Source: Alligator mississippiensis
Taxonomy: Eukaryota > Chordata > Crocodylia > Alligatoridae
Length of the DNA stretch: 64,000 nt
Reading direction: 5' to 3'
Assembly (NCBI RefSeq): GCF_030867095.1
Contig: NC_081832.1
Span: forward strand, 57,893,444 to 57,957,443
Below the pieces are notes generated by a model that searched no databases, was not told the origin of the DNA, and was given only the letters and a program-made list of their open reading frames with translations. Below are positions 12,070 through 24,389 of the stretch, one piece after another. Both the position numbers and the translations under genes were made by a program. The stretch's first letter is position 1. Every line of letters starts with the position of its first letter.

Positions 12070-12325
12070 GTCATCAAGACCAGAGGGATGGCTGCCTCAA
12101 AATCAGGTGGCCCACCGGAGACTGGCATATGGAAGGGGTGTAGGGGAGGTGGAGCCCCACAAATATCCGCTGGGAGGAATACCCAACCTTGAGGGACTGC
12201 CAATGGGGAATTCCACCAGTGAAGGAATACTCAAAGTCATGGCAGGAGAGTTCTAGGGTTCTCCCCGGGGTGATCGGGGTCCCTGTCAGAGGTTGCACAA
12301 AACCTCCTTGTGCCCATCACCAGGT
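12070..12325 (+). mobile_element. LTR-like fragment inverted relative to 10.4-10.6 kb
   Basis: GTGTAGGGGAGGTGGAGCCC (12,138) and CTCAAAGTCATGGCAGGAGA (12,230) are near reverse complements of blocks at about 10,590 and 10,495. It is therefore a second, oppositely oriented piece of the same LTR-related sequence about 1.6 kb away. Confidence 0.4.
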
Positions 12326-12646
12326 GCGCCACGTCAGCACATGAGCGTATACTCAAAGCAAGGCGAGCACACAATCATTCCATGTACATGCCATATTCTT
12401 CTGTTTCTGTTCTTTGAGCACGGTGACATGAGAGGTAGATTGCTTGATGGGAAATCTTTCAGATATGAATTTCTAAAAACCTTCTGGAGTTTATCAAGAC
12501 TTATCATATTGGCCTATATATGTGCTGGTTAGCATTCTGATTAGAACGTGTCAGAGTTTATTCTAGATTGACCAAGTCTGCTCTGCATTCTAGTTAGAAT
12601 GCTCCAGCATGGCCTCACCATTATGTGCATAAGTCCCTGCAAATTT

Positions 12647-12720
12647 AAAAATGGCTGCTGGGGTGCTTTATCTAAACCTCATCAAATGAGGTTTAGATAA
12701 AGCATCCTGTGGCCATTTTT
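12647..12720. repeat. Near-perfect 74-nt hairpin (MITE-like)
   Basis: Inverted arms of about 35 nt, reading AAAAATGG...GCTTTATCTAAACCTCAT and its complement, with a 3-nt loop. Only a few mismatches sit in the lower stem. Clearly related to the larger hairpin at 50,893-51,014, which lies inside a Harbinger-like element. Confidence 0.7.
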
Positions 12721-12741
12721 AACTGATCAGGGTTCTGTGCA

Positions 12742-13900
12742 GTTGTAACAGTACCAGGCCCATGAACAGTTATGACACCCCCTGGTGGCCAAAAGGCAAC
12801 TGCCTGGCTCTCACTCTAAGGTATGCTCCTTTTAACGTTTTCCTGCCATGCCTTGATGTAATTGGTTGATCTTTAAAGAGAGGCCACCTAAGGATCTTAG
12901 AGCAAGCCCCAGTCCTACTGTTCTCCAGCAGATCCCTTCTTCGAAACCCACTAGCCTCAAATCCTGTCCTCACACAAAATGGGCCTCCCTGGCCCATATG
13001 TGTCCCCAGGACACCCGTTGTCTTATGGGCTATTCAGATCCTTAAAACCTTCCCTATAGCTGTACCCATGCCTCGCAGGTGTTAACAGATATCACTTAGG
13101 TAGGGTACTTTGCCTCAAGCCACTACCAGGCCAACTTAGGCCTTTACTCCCTTGTCAGGGCCTCAGTTTTCCCAGACTCTGCTCCTTTAGCCGTGTCCTT
13201 GCCTAGGCCCACTGCATTGGGCACTGGTCTCTGCCCTGTCAGGCATGGGGCAAGAGGGCCTCTGACCCCGGTCTCCGTCCTTCTCAGCAAGAGGGCCCCT
13301 GGCCCTGGTCTCCACCTTTGTTGGGCAAGAAGGCCCCATGTCCCCAGTCTGGTTTCCACCTGGCCTGAGCTTTAGCCCCACTTTTTTCACCCCCTTTTGG
13401 TTTAAGTCTGGTCTGTATCCAGAGCTCCTGCCCCAGCTGGGCTCCAAAACAGTGATGTGCCACTGGCATCTTGCTGCAGTTAACCTCAATGTACCCCTCA
13501 GGCTCTTAATCAGTCACCCAGAAGCTGGTATCTCTCTCTGCAGAGCTCTTTCCCTCGCACCCTCCAGGGACAGACTACTTGCCCTGGCTCAGCCCTAGGC
13601 TTATCTCTCTCAGGCCCTGCCCCTTTCCAGTCAGGTGATCTCTGCAGCTATCCACAGGTGCTTTCTGATTAGGCTTGCTGGGTTCACCACAGGGCAGCTT
13701 ACTGTTGCTGTCTAGCCACTGTAAGAGTGTCTTTGTCTCCCCTGCTGGACTCCACCCTGCTGGACTATTGCAAGGTACCCAGCTCTGCAAATACCCTCCT
13801 GGCCTCTGTTTTTCCTCTTGGCTAGCTGTGTATTAGAGCATCCAGTTGCCATATGGCAGTTGGGGTGGGAGGCTGAGGAGCAGTGCAGTGTGGGATGTCT
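12742..13900. repeat. Unclassified GC-rich repeat with internal minisatellite
   Basis: Composition changes sharply from the AT-rich flanks. At 13,240-13,372 there are about three degenerate ~45-bp units built on GCAAGAGGGCC...GGTCTCC. The region may be an LTR or part of a transposon. Ends are unclear and no protein domain is recognised in either strand. Confidence 0.35.
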
Positions 13901-14313
13901 GGAAGACTGACTGACCAGACACTAATTACCTAGAGTTTGGTGTCCACACATAATACTGAACTGGTTCATGCAGAAACAGATCAAAATAATACTTCATTAT
14001 CCAAGTATAGTTTCAAAATGGTTAAGAAGGTTTAAACCATTCTAAACTGGCTGGTACATCTGAATGTTTGTCATTTAAACTGCTTTAAACCAGTCTATGT
14101 GTATCTGCGCCCTAAATTAAATAAACTCTAGCCTTGATCCACCAAAGCATTTCAGTATGTTCCTAGTTTACAAGGGATTTCAGTGTCTTCATTGAAAGTA
14201 TTTACGTGCATAAAAATCAGTTTGTTTTTAATTATTGTTATATATATTACTAACTTTAGTCTCTAATGCTACATCTACTCTAGGGTCTCCGCAGGCATGT
14301 CTACATGAACCGT

Positions 14314-14411
14314 TTACTGTGCAGTAGCCTAATAATACTGTGCAGTAGTGTTCTGGGCAAAACCCATGCTAATACACTATTGCACAGTGTTATTAGGCTA
14401 CTGTGCAGTAA
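14314..14411. repeat. 98-nt hairpin of a DNA-transposon remnant
   Basis: Arms of about 38 nt beginning TTACTGTGCAGTAGCCTAAT, with only about two mismatches, around a 20-nt loop. The TTACTG(T/C)GCAGTAA motif and a nearby CATGTCTACATGAA string resemble the subterminal repeats of the Harbinger-like elements at 48.5-48.7 kb. Confidence 0.65.
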
Positions 14412-14539
14412 CTGTCACTAAAAAAACGTGTTCTGGCACTACTGATTAGTAGTGCAAGTTACTGTGCAGTGAATTAGGGCTTGGTTAACTAAGTACTAAA
14501 CTTAATGCACAGTGACTAGGGTGTGCACTATGCTTACCC

Positions 14540-17500
14540 CCTTCTACTCGCAGGTGCCATCTCCAGGGGAAATGAAGAAATTATGTTTATCCAGTGACAT
14601 CCCCAACTACCAAATTCAAGTATTCTGGAAATCAAGCTCTCATGAGTGGCTATAGGAAAGATTCCCATGGAAAGGTATTTGACCCATGCAAGAGGAAGTG
14701 TGCAATCAGATGCACTTGTGAACATCCCTCCTGGGACACATTTGAAGACACAATATAGATATATTCTAAGAGCCCCAGTTGTGATTTAGATTTCCCATTA
14801 TACTTCGTGGTTCACAAATACAGACCAAAAGGGTGGTCCTCACCCCCAACAGCTTATAGTCTAAGATCAGCATCTAAGAGACAGATGCTTAAAAGGTTTT
14901 CTGGATTGGGGCCATGGAAATGAAATTCCTTGATTTGTCCCAGAAGCTGGTCTATGCAAATTGCTTTTCCAATATGCTAGCAAAGCAGACTACAGAAAGT
15001 TATTCAAACTCTAATAATGGTGGGAAAAGGAACCAACTAATCTTTTTCAATCTTACAATCATTAATAAGAATTATATAAACTTAATAACGGGAAGTGCAG
15101 TCCTTTTGAGGTGGTGTAGATTTGCCTTTCCATGCATGCTGTGTATACCTACAGGGAAAATCTAGAAAAATGAAGTAACCAATGATTATATGTGTACAGC
15201 AAATTTATTTGTGTTGGCTTTAGGATTTTATTTTCACTCATTATTGAACTAAAGTAAATGTAGAATTTTATTAGAGTAGTGAAAATACCGGATTTAACTG
15301 TGGTGCTTGGAGGGTATGTCAACTTTTTCAGTTTAATATGTTTTGTGAGTAAAATGTTATTATGATAGTATGTATTAGGGAAAATGATAGGGACAAGCCA
15401 GTATAACAGTGCAATTAATTTTAGGGGTCATTAAGCAGAGAATGAGAGAAAGCATGCCCCTTTAACTTTTTAAACCACCTTAAGCAGCAGTTCATTAGGT
15501 TGTTAGCCCTGAATTATTTTTCCATCCTCATCAGTGTATTTCCTTTTAGGTTTTTTTTTTTATTTTTAAAAAGATTATATTCTTACATATGGATTTATTG
15601 TTTAAACTTCCTTCAAGGGCAGGCAATCATCCTGCAATTTTATACAATTTAGATAGTTTAGCACACTGCTTTGTATTTCTCAAACTATTTCCATTGCAAG
15701 CACAGCACTTGAACATCAATTCTTGTATTGTTTAGGCATTTTTAAAAGGGCTTTATTTCTACACACAGATTTTTACAGTACCAGCTCTATTGGAACCAAA
15801 GAAAGCTTGAGAACCTAGAGACTTGGTAGCATGTGATATAAAATAAAAGGTAGAGTTATAAAGATCTGTATAGAATAAGGTCATGGTAAGTACATATTAT
15901 GAAATTGTTCCCTATAGTAATATAAAAAATAATCTTAACAGGATCTATGTATCAGGAATGATTTTAAGGGGCGCATTTCAAAGTGGCATCAGGATGATCT
16001 CTAAAATTGTCTTCTAAAATACAGAATCACATAGATTAACTGATGTCCTATATTCTAACGTGTGTATGTATGTGTGCATGCGCATGTGTGTATTATACAC
16101 ACACTTATGCACAATGTTTTGGGTAAGTAGAAATTAGATAACCATTTTGAATGTGTATGCAAACAACTTGCCACACATTAATGTATTTTGCGTCTCCCAA
16201 TGTTTCAAAATATCAGTTTGGGTAACATAAGACATTACATTTGCAATGTTACTCATTATAATTAAGGACATCAATTTTTGTAAAGGAAATGTTTCAATCA
16301 GCAGGTAAGTACATGTATGTAGTGCTGCATTTAGGAAGTGTTTCTTCCGTTACAGATAACATGTGGACAGTTATAAGCTCAAGTCTCAAAGTCCAGGGCC
16401 CTTCTGACTTGAAAGCAGAACTGAGCACAGACTCTGTAGGCCTAAACATCTGACCCATCACTTAGCCCATTAGGCTTTAACTCTGCAATGATAGCTCTAA
16501 GTACAAGTCCCTTCCTGAACATATGTGGAGCTTCACTGAAGTCATAATAACTATGAGCAAATATAGGGATAAGGATTTGTGGAGGTCACTGTAAGTAAGA
16601 ACCTTAGATCCATCAGTTTGTATGTGTATTGATCTCTACAAAATGAAAAAAAACCAGAAAAGTCAAAAGTAACCAACAGCATTTCTATTAGACCATAGCT
16701 TTTTTGATGTTTCTAGGGTTTTCTTACTGTTTGAATGATATACCAAGTATATTTTTGGTAAGAGTGGTGTTGTAGCTATGATGGTCCAGAAATTATGTGG
16801 AGGGAAGGATTTCTTGGGATAATATCTTTTATTGGACCAATTATGTAGGTGGGATAAAGTTAGATAAGCTTTCAAATGCAAGACATTCTTGTGAGGTCTT
16901 TGATCACAGGACCAGCTAGTCACTATGTTGGCTCAATAAAATATATCACCCTAGAAAGCCCTTGGATCAGGTATATGTTTAGTATTTTAAAAACATGTAA
17001 TGTAATAGGTGTGATACACATGAATTGAACTGTTGATTGTGAATTTTAAAGTTATATCTCCATTTATTTATGTACTGTATGGTGATGGCATATGCCAGTT
17101 TCCAAAACAATGCAAGATAGATTTCTAAAGGTTAAGACATGACAGTTGTTGCCACCATCAAATTTTAGGTCAAATTTTAGAGCTAAGCATCTTCAGTGTC
17201 CTTTTAATAGAATATGTGATGTCTTATCTTTTGATTTACTTTATACTCAGCCTTCTAAATACTAAAAGCTTCTTAACTTAGATCCTATCTTTTCTACATT
17301 GTGTGCAGGAGCTTCTGATGGATTCTATTGAGCCTAGTGAGAGTGAGTGATATCTCTTTGGTGAATATTTACCAGTCCCCAGATTTGTCTGCAGCTAACA
17401 AATGAAGACTTTCTTTTTCTGTCCCCTCTAAAATGATTACTAAAATATTTTGATATTTATTGCACTGCATGCAGTTATAAACATATGTATTCCTATCTAA

Positions 17501-18430
17501 TTTATTTCATTAGGAATACACAACCACTACAGATGGTATATGTAGACCTGAAAACATTGAGCCCTACCTTGAGGTATTTAACTATCTTTTAATTTTAGCT
17601 ATGTTTTACTGCAATAATATCCATATTATATATACACGTGTGTGTGTGTGATGTTTATACCCATCTCTAAGTAATTCTACATCTATGGGCTTTCTTATTC
17701 CTTTTCTGTTGTTGTATGTACATGGAGTCCGTTAATACTGACTCATGATTTAGATCCAATTTTGGAGCTAGGTCTGAGCATCACTAGTAATTAATAGATT
17801 CCAGGCATTGGGTACTCTACAATAAATAGAATATTCATCAGTCATTAATAGCCAGTGGAACTACTGGGCACAAGTGGCTGTTACATATATACTCTCTGTT
17901 TTCCCCCAAGCCAAGTAACTGTCAAGGAATCCACACTTGCAGCCCCTGTTTTATTTCATTGATGGGTGAAATTTTTCAGAAAACTGTAAACTGAAATTGC
18001 ATTACAATTTCTCTGTGGTGCTCTTCACAGATAAGGTCTACGAGACTCAAAGCTGTTAGAAGACCATGTCTTAATTTTCGTACAGTTTTTAAAAATGTGA
18101 TCTCTGTTTTCCAATCAACTGGCACCCAAGTCCAAAGATTTTCTAATTATACTTGTTAATTTCCAGTAATATCTCATCTATGATCTGTGGAGTCTAACTT
18201 ATCACAGCTTTACTCTTATTCACTACTTGCTCACTACTGTTTTATTAGTATCTTTTCCATTTCCTGTTAATTCTCATATAGCTCTTCTACAGCTGGACTG
18301 TTAATATTTCTTATATCACATACAAATCCAAAAGAAAGATTAATTGAATTTAATCCCCCCCCCGTAAGTGATAGTACCTTAATTTAACACCTTTTTAATG
18401 GTCCCTCAGAAGTCTCTGGGTGCATGGAAG
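14540..18430. other. AT-rich DNA, mostly unannotatable
   Basis: Long AT-rich stretch with a short TG microsatellite near 16,063-16,102. Around 16,770-16,920 (ATATCTTTTATTGGACCAA, then AAGCTTTCAAATGC) it resembles a repeat I believe is common in reptile genomes but cannot classify. No gene recognised. Confidence 0.4.
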
Positions 18431-18764
18431 CATTTAAATGAAACAGTGGAAGTTTAGTGCTTTTTAGTTAAAATGGCTGTAAAGTTTAGCACTGTACAAG
18501 CCTTATGGAGCCTGGCTAGGTTCTTTGTAGACAGTCTGCACTGATGGCAGCACCCAGCTGGGATGGGGGGCAGTTCATGCATTCCAAGATGCTTTCCAGG
18601 CTCTACTGTCTGCCTGGAGACAGCTGGCAGCAGCTGAGAGCACAAATCAGGGCTGACTCGCTGGCTTCTCTAGGGGACCATGGCCCTTCTAACAGCCCCT
18701 CCCTCCCTCTAAGCTCTCAGGCTTGAGATAGCAGACCCAGAGCATATCTGCTATCTTTTCAAGC

Positions 18765-21206
18765 TTGTCAGTTTCCCCCTCTAGGAGCCTGCAATGGATC
18801 CTTACTCTTTTGGTACTGGCCGACAGACCCAGTTCTAGGACAGGTCAGGTGATTGTGGCCAGGGTCACGTCCTGGCAGGCTGGATGCTGCCTTGGTGGGG
18901 GGGAACCTGGAGGCTCCATTCCAAGTGGAAGTCACCTGGCCACAAGCGACAACCTGGTGAGGGAACTGTGGGTGCTTGATCACCTGGGCGATAGCAATCA
19001 TTGCCTATTGGAATTCACCAGCCAGCGCAGGGTGACAAAGGCCTGCAGCAAGACAGCATCCCTGGACTTCAGGAAGGTGGATTTCATTGAGCTAAGGAGA
19101 CTAGTCGAGGAGGCACTGAGGTCCTGGAAGGGTGGGGAGTTTGGAGTCCAACTGAAGGAGACGAACCTCCAAGCCCAAAGGGTGGCAATCTCAACACAGA
19201 TCAAAGCGGGCAGGAGTGCTCAAAGCCCCCATGGCTCACCAAAAGCATCCAGGAACATCTCAAAGCTAAGAAGGAGGTGTACACCCAATGGAAGGGAGGG
19301 GCCATCACCAGGGAGGACTATATCTCCATTGCTCGGGATTGTAGGCGGGCTGTTAGGAAGGCCAAGATGGAGCTGGAACTGGGACTAGCAACCCGGATCA
19401 AGGATAACAAGAAAACCTTTTTTAAATACATAGAAGCTAAAAAGAAGGTTCCGGGTAACGTGGGGCCTCTGCAGGACATGCTTGAAAATCTGGTGGTCTC
19501 ACCAGATGACAAAGCTAAACTATTTCACAATTTCTTTGCCTCCATTTTTCTGACCAGGGACCAGGTCATTCCCCTCCACTGGGAGCCCTGATGGTCCTAG
19601 GGGAGGTGCAGCCAGGCCCAAGGTCAGAGAGGACCTAGTCAGGGAACTTTTGGTGGGACTGGATGTGTTCAAATCAGCAGGTCCTGATGATCTCCACCCC
19701 AGAGTGCTGAGGGAATTAGCAGAGGCCATTGTGGAACACCTGGCACAGCTTTACGAGCACTTGTGGTACTCTGGTGAGGTGCCAAAGGACTGGAAAAGGG
19801 CCAATGTGGTCCCCATTTTCAAAAAAGGAGGAAGGAGGACCCAGGAAATTATAGGCCTGTTAGTATAACCTTGGTTCTGGGGAAGCTTTTTGAGAAAATT
19901 ATCCAGGTGCACATCTGCAAGGGGTAAGCAGAGGAGTGTATGCTTAGGGGCAATCAAATGGGTTCATTAGAGGCAGGTCCTGTCAGACCAGCCTGGTGGC
20001 CTTCTATGACTAGCTCACAAAATCCTTGGAAGCAGGTGTCACAGTGGATGTAGTCTTTCTGGACTTTAGGAAGGCCTTCAACACTGTCTCTCACCCCATT
20101 CTCATTAAAAAATTAGGAGATTGTGGTCTCAATGCCTACACAGTCAGATGGGTCACCAATTGGCTGAAGGGCCGCACCCAGAGAGTGGTGGTGGATGGGT
20201 TATTGTTGATTTGGAGTGATGTGGGCAGTGGGTTCCCCCAGGGCTTGGTCCTTGGGCCCGCACTGTTCAACATCTTCATCAGCAACTTGGAAGAGGGGGT
20301 GAAAAGCATGTTGTTCAAATTCGCAGATGACACTAAGATGTGAGGAGAAGTGGGCACGCTAGAAGGGAGGGACGGGCTATAATTGGATCTGGACAGGTTA
20401 CAGGTGTGGGCGGGTGAGAATAAGATGGGATTCAATACTGACAAGTGCAGGGTACTGCAGCTAGGGAAAGAGAACCAGCAGCATACCTACAGGCTGGGGA
20501 ACTCCCTTCTCATCAGCACAGAGGCAGAAAAGGATCTTGGAGTCATTATAGACTCCAAGATGGACATGGGCTGCCAATGTGGGGACGCAGTCAGGAAGGC
20601 TAACCACACCTTGTTATGCATCCACAGATGCATTACGAGCAGGTCCAAGGAGTTGATCCTCCCCCTCTATATGATGTTGGTCAGGCCGCAGTTGGACTGT
20701 GTCCAGTTCTGGGTGCCGCATTTCAGGAAGGATGTGGACAACAACAAGAGGGTCCAGAGGAGGGCCACTTGCACGATTGGGGGCAGCAGGGCAGGCCCTA
20801 CGAGGAGAGGCTATGAGACCTGAACCTGTTCAGCCTCCACAAGAGAAGGCTGATAGGGGATCTGGTGGCCATCTATAAACTGGCCAAGGGAGACCAGCAG
20901 GCCATGGGAGAGTCCCTGTTCCCACAAGCACTACTGGGTGTAACAAGGAATAATGGCCATAAGTTGACAGAGAGTAGATTCAGGCTTGATATCAGGAGGC
21001 ACTACTTCACAGTCAGGGCTGCTAGGATCTGGAACCAACTTCCAAGGGACGTGGTGCTCACTCCTACCCTGGAGGTCTTCAAAAGGAGGCTAGATAGACA
21101 CCTTGCCGGGATCGTTTGACCCCAGCATTCTTTCCTGCCATTGCAGGGGGCCAGACTTGATGATCTGCTCAGGTCCCTTCCGACTCTGCCAAGTATGAAA
21201 CTATGA
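18765..21206 (+). mobile_element. CR1 LINE, 5'-truncated, ORF2 pseudogene
   Basis: About 2.4 kb of CR1 ORF2 plus 3' UTR. In order: the end of the endonuclease (WVLDHLGDSNHCLLEF at about 18,970-19,015), the linker (VRKAKMELELGLATRIKDNK at about 19,355), RT start ([16 protein letters not shown], then DWKRANVVPIFKKG), motif A FLDFRKAFNTVSHP (about 20,056) with Asp kept, motif B GFPQGLVLGP, motif C FADDTKM (20,320-20,334), and the C-terminal SRFRLDIRRHYFT region ending at TGA 21,117. The 3' UTR ends near 21,206 in AAACTATGAA. Stops occur at about 20,011 (TAG), 20,341 (TGA) and 20,380 (TAA), with frame changes near 19,590 and 19,860-19,960. It cannot make a full protein but is among the least decayed CR1s here. 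Confidence 0.9.
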
Positions 21207-21299
21207 AGTGGAGATGGGGTCAGTCCAGTCCATGTCAGTGCGGGGAGCGGGCAGGGGTTGATGGGCTCTATTCCAGGGGTTGTGTTTATGCTGTTTGGG

Positions 21300-23300
21300 T
21301 ATGGTGGGTGAGGCCTAGTGGCTTTGCCTGCTTCCATACAGAAACAGCAGACATGGCCCTATCAGGAGTGTCACCGTGGAGGCTTCTCTCAGAGGTAAGT
21401 GTGCAAACATTTGTCTCTCTGGTAGAAATTCTATCAAAGGCCAATTCTACCTCATTGGGCAAGGTAGAAGTTTCTACCAGACCTGCCATTTTTGCCTGTA
21501 GAAACTTCTTGAACACTTGTACACTTAGTTTTTACTGGTGCAATTGTGAATCTCCTGCTAGAAATGTAATGCTTGAACACTATTTAGTCTGGAATGTTCA
21601 AAAGGGAGCCAACCTAGTTTGTGTAACAATTTATGTAACACATATTTTGTACACAGTTTTGAAAAGCTACACTTTATATGATAATTGTACTATATTAAAA
21701 TAATTGTCTTGGTTTACCCTCAGGTTTTTAACTGGTTATTTGTCATTTTTACCATTCTCCTTTATGACTATCTCTTCACACTTTTGTTGTTATTCAGCTC
21801 TTATTCTTTCTGCTTGCAATATTTTAGAACTCAGTTTAACTTTCTGTTAATTTAGGGAACCTATCACTTCTCCAGACTGGTAATAAAAATGTGTTTAATT
21901 CCTAATCAAAATGGTGTATGGGTTCCCATAGTCTTTCCACCCTCTCTAAATCTAAGCTAGCTTTTCTTCTTTGTATCTCTCAGTAAAGAAGACTGTCAAT
22001 TTATGTTGCTCACTGTAGCAAATTTCTCATTATAGTCAATTTAAGTTCTTGGCTTTGGCATATTCTTCCAGTTCCTTGCTGAACTGAGGCCATTATTTGG
22101 ACTGCATAAAGAAATTTAGGGAAATCATTCCAATTAGTCAAATGTGTTAATAATTGGAGCATCCAGTGTCACCAGTGTACAACAGTTGTTGGGAATCATA
22201 GGTTAATACATTAAATTACTTATCAACTAAGCTACCTTTTAGTACCTGTAAGATATAAAATACCTAAGAATCAGATGTGCCAAAAGTCAGCAGGCTGCAC
22301 TGTGAATGTTAGGTTATACAGAAGCAGCATACTGATACAGAGGAGCATATTTAGAAGGCATATGGTAAAGAATGCAGGAAGTGCTGCACACTAGGAGATC
22401 TCTTCCTATTTTCCCACAGCATGGTACTGAGGGAGGGCACACGCATATGTGGCTGTGCTGTGTATTAATTTAAATTAAAGTGTATTAATTTAAAGACAAT
22501 GTATTTCCTAATGATAACTTTGGTTCTTATTTAGCCTCTTTTGTTTATAAAAATAACACCCTAGAACAGTCAGTGTATAATAATTGCTGGTCTCCATTAA
22601 CATAAAATTAAATAGCATGTCTTTGTTATTAGTGACTAGGTTTTCAGTGGGAAACTTTCAGCTGAAAATGTGGAAGCTGAAAGCAGAAGAAATGCAACTT
22701 GTAGATACCTTGCTACTATACAACAATACTAAATGAATAGCCAGGATGTACTACACTTTTTTACAGTTAAGGTGGAAATATTTTATGGCATGTGGCATTT
22801 ATTTCACTGAAGTGAAATACCTATTCCACCTGCTATTTCTGTTTGAGATACCACTGAGACTGTGACACACTTGTCACTATCTAAGTCACATGTTCTTCAT
22901 TTATAGCCAAAAGCATGCTTGCCTGCAAGGAGTCCTATAATCCTTCATTGTTTTTATAAATGTTAAATCAATAATTAGAACTAACTAATAAGGGAGAAAG
23001 GAAACTTGCTGCTTTCACTGTGCAAACTGTGTGACTGAGACCATAGACAAGCTTACATTTCTGGCTAGAAATAAGCCATTTTAGCCCTGCAAAAAGTCAG
23101 CATAGCATTCAAGTATTTTGTGGTGGAAAAAACATGGCAGTTCTGCTACAAAATGTTATCTATTTCCAAAAGTAACTTCTCTGGAGAACAAAGATTTCTA
23201 GCTCTACATGTAATGCTGTAGGTGTCACTTGGACTCACAGTATCCCACAGCCCTCTGCTCCCCCCCCCACCTCCAAAAAAGAGGGAAAAGGGAAGGGAGA
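21300..23300. other. AT-rich DNA, no gene seen
   Basis: Nothing recognisable, apart from a small direct duplication of GTGTATTAATTTAAA at 22,461-22,495. Confidence 0.4.
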
Positions 23301-23394
23301 GCAACTGACTCCTTAGGCATGTCCACACCTGCAGGCACATGTGCTTACAGCTGCTCAAGTAGCAGGGGCACAAATTTGTGCTGGAGATTTGTGC

Positions 23395-24110
23395 TTCAGC
23401 ACACATGCCTGAACATGCACTTTGGTGTGAGGCAAATTATGTCACTTGGAACAACCTGACTCTACCCACCTCCTCCTAGATTTTCAGCCAGGGGGAGCTA
23501 GAGGCTGGGGCCAGCACATGTGCTGGCCCTAGCAGTATAAAAAGCTGCCCTGAGAAGGGCTGCTTGCCCTCAGGAGCTTCTGAGGCCCAGCCAGGTGGTA
23601 TCTGGGGACACTAGTGCCTTGTGCCAGCTGGACTGCTGAAGCACCCCTAACCTAGAGTGGCCCCTGCACCCTTTACCCACTTCAGCAGTCTGGCTTTGGT
23701 GGCTGCTGCCTGGCTGTAACCCGCTGCTATCTGCGACAGTATCCACCCCTTGAACTTGCAGCCCCATGGCTGCGTGCCTGCCGGACCTGGACAGGGACTG
23801 CATATCTGCATAAGTTGTGATATGGGCACTGCAGCAGAGCCACTTGCACCTCTGGGCAAACTGCTGATGGGCCGTGGCTGCATAGTTGGCCTTCATGCAG
23901 CACTGCTGTTGTGTCTTCTGGTGTCCCTGCTCTGCCATCTTGGCAGCTTTTGCCTGGAAGATGTGCTTGGTTCAGTGACCTGCTTTGAACTGTCAAAGTG
24001 TGTTGTCCTGGCGCCAAATGGGCAGGATGTCAGACACCTCTAGGTCCCTGGCCCAGGCCCTGGGCAGACTCCTCTGCCTGGGTCCTGCCACTTGTCTCAC
24101 CAGCAGGGAT
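23395..24110 (+). repeat. TATA-bearing dispersed repeat, copy 2
   Basis: Related to 8,125-8,815 along its whole length, including the conserved TATAAAA (23,536) and the blocks listed for copy 1. It starts after a GGCATGTCCACACCTGC-type string at 23,317, which looks like a DNA-transposon terminal motif. It encodes no recognised protein. A 122-codon minus-strand frame (23,570-23,938) lacks known motifs. Confidence 0.6.
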
Positions 24111-24235
24111 CCTGTTGTTCCCTCCTTTAAAATTGCAAATTCTCTGATGAAAAAAACCAAATTCTCTCATTAAAATACCCCAAATCAGTGTTCTTTCACA
24201 ATTAAAATGAAATACCTCTATATCTATGTATGTAC

Positions 24236-24258
24236 AGAGAGAGAAAGAGAGAGAGAGA
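24236..24258. repeat. GA microsatellite
   Basis: Short imperfect (GA)n run. Confidence 0.8.
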
Positions 24259-24389
24259 TTAGTTGAGCAATGTTTTATTGATATATTTACCATTTTAAAG
24301 CAATTTGGAAGCTTACCAGTGCCTCTATCATCGTAATAAAATACATTCTAAATATCTATACACGTTGGCATTTGCTTTTGGTTTTTTTA

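Noticed and set aside
18765-19388. A 207-codon frame as a host gene
   Set aside because: It is the endonuclease end and linker of a CR1.
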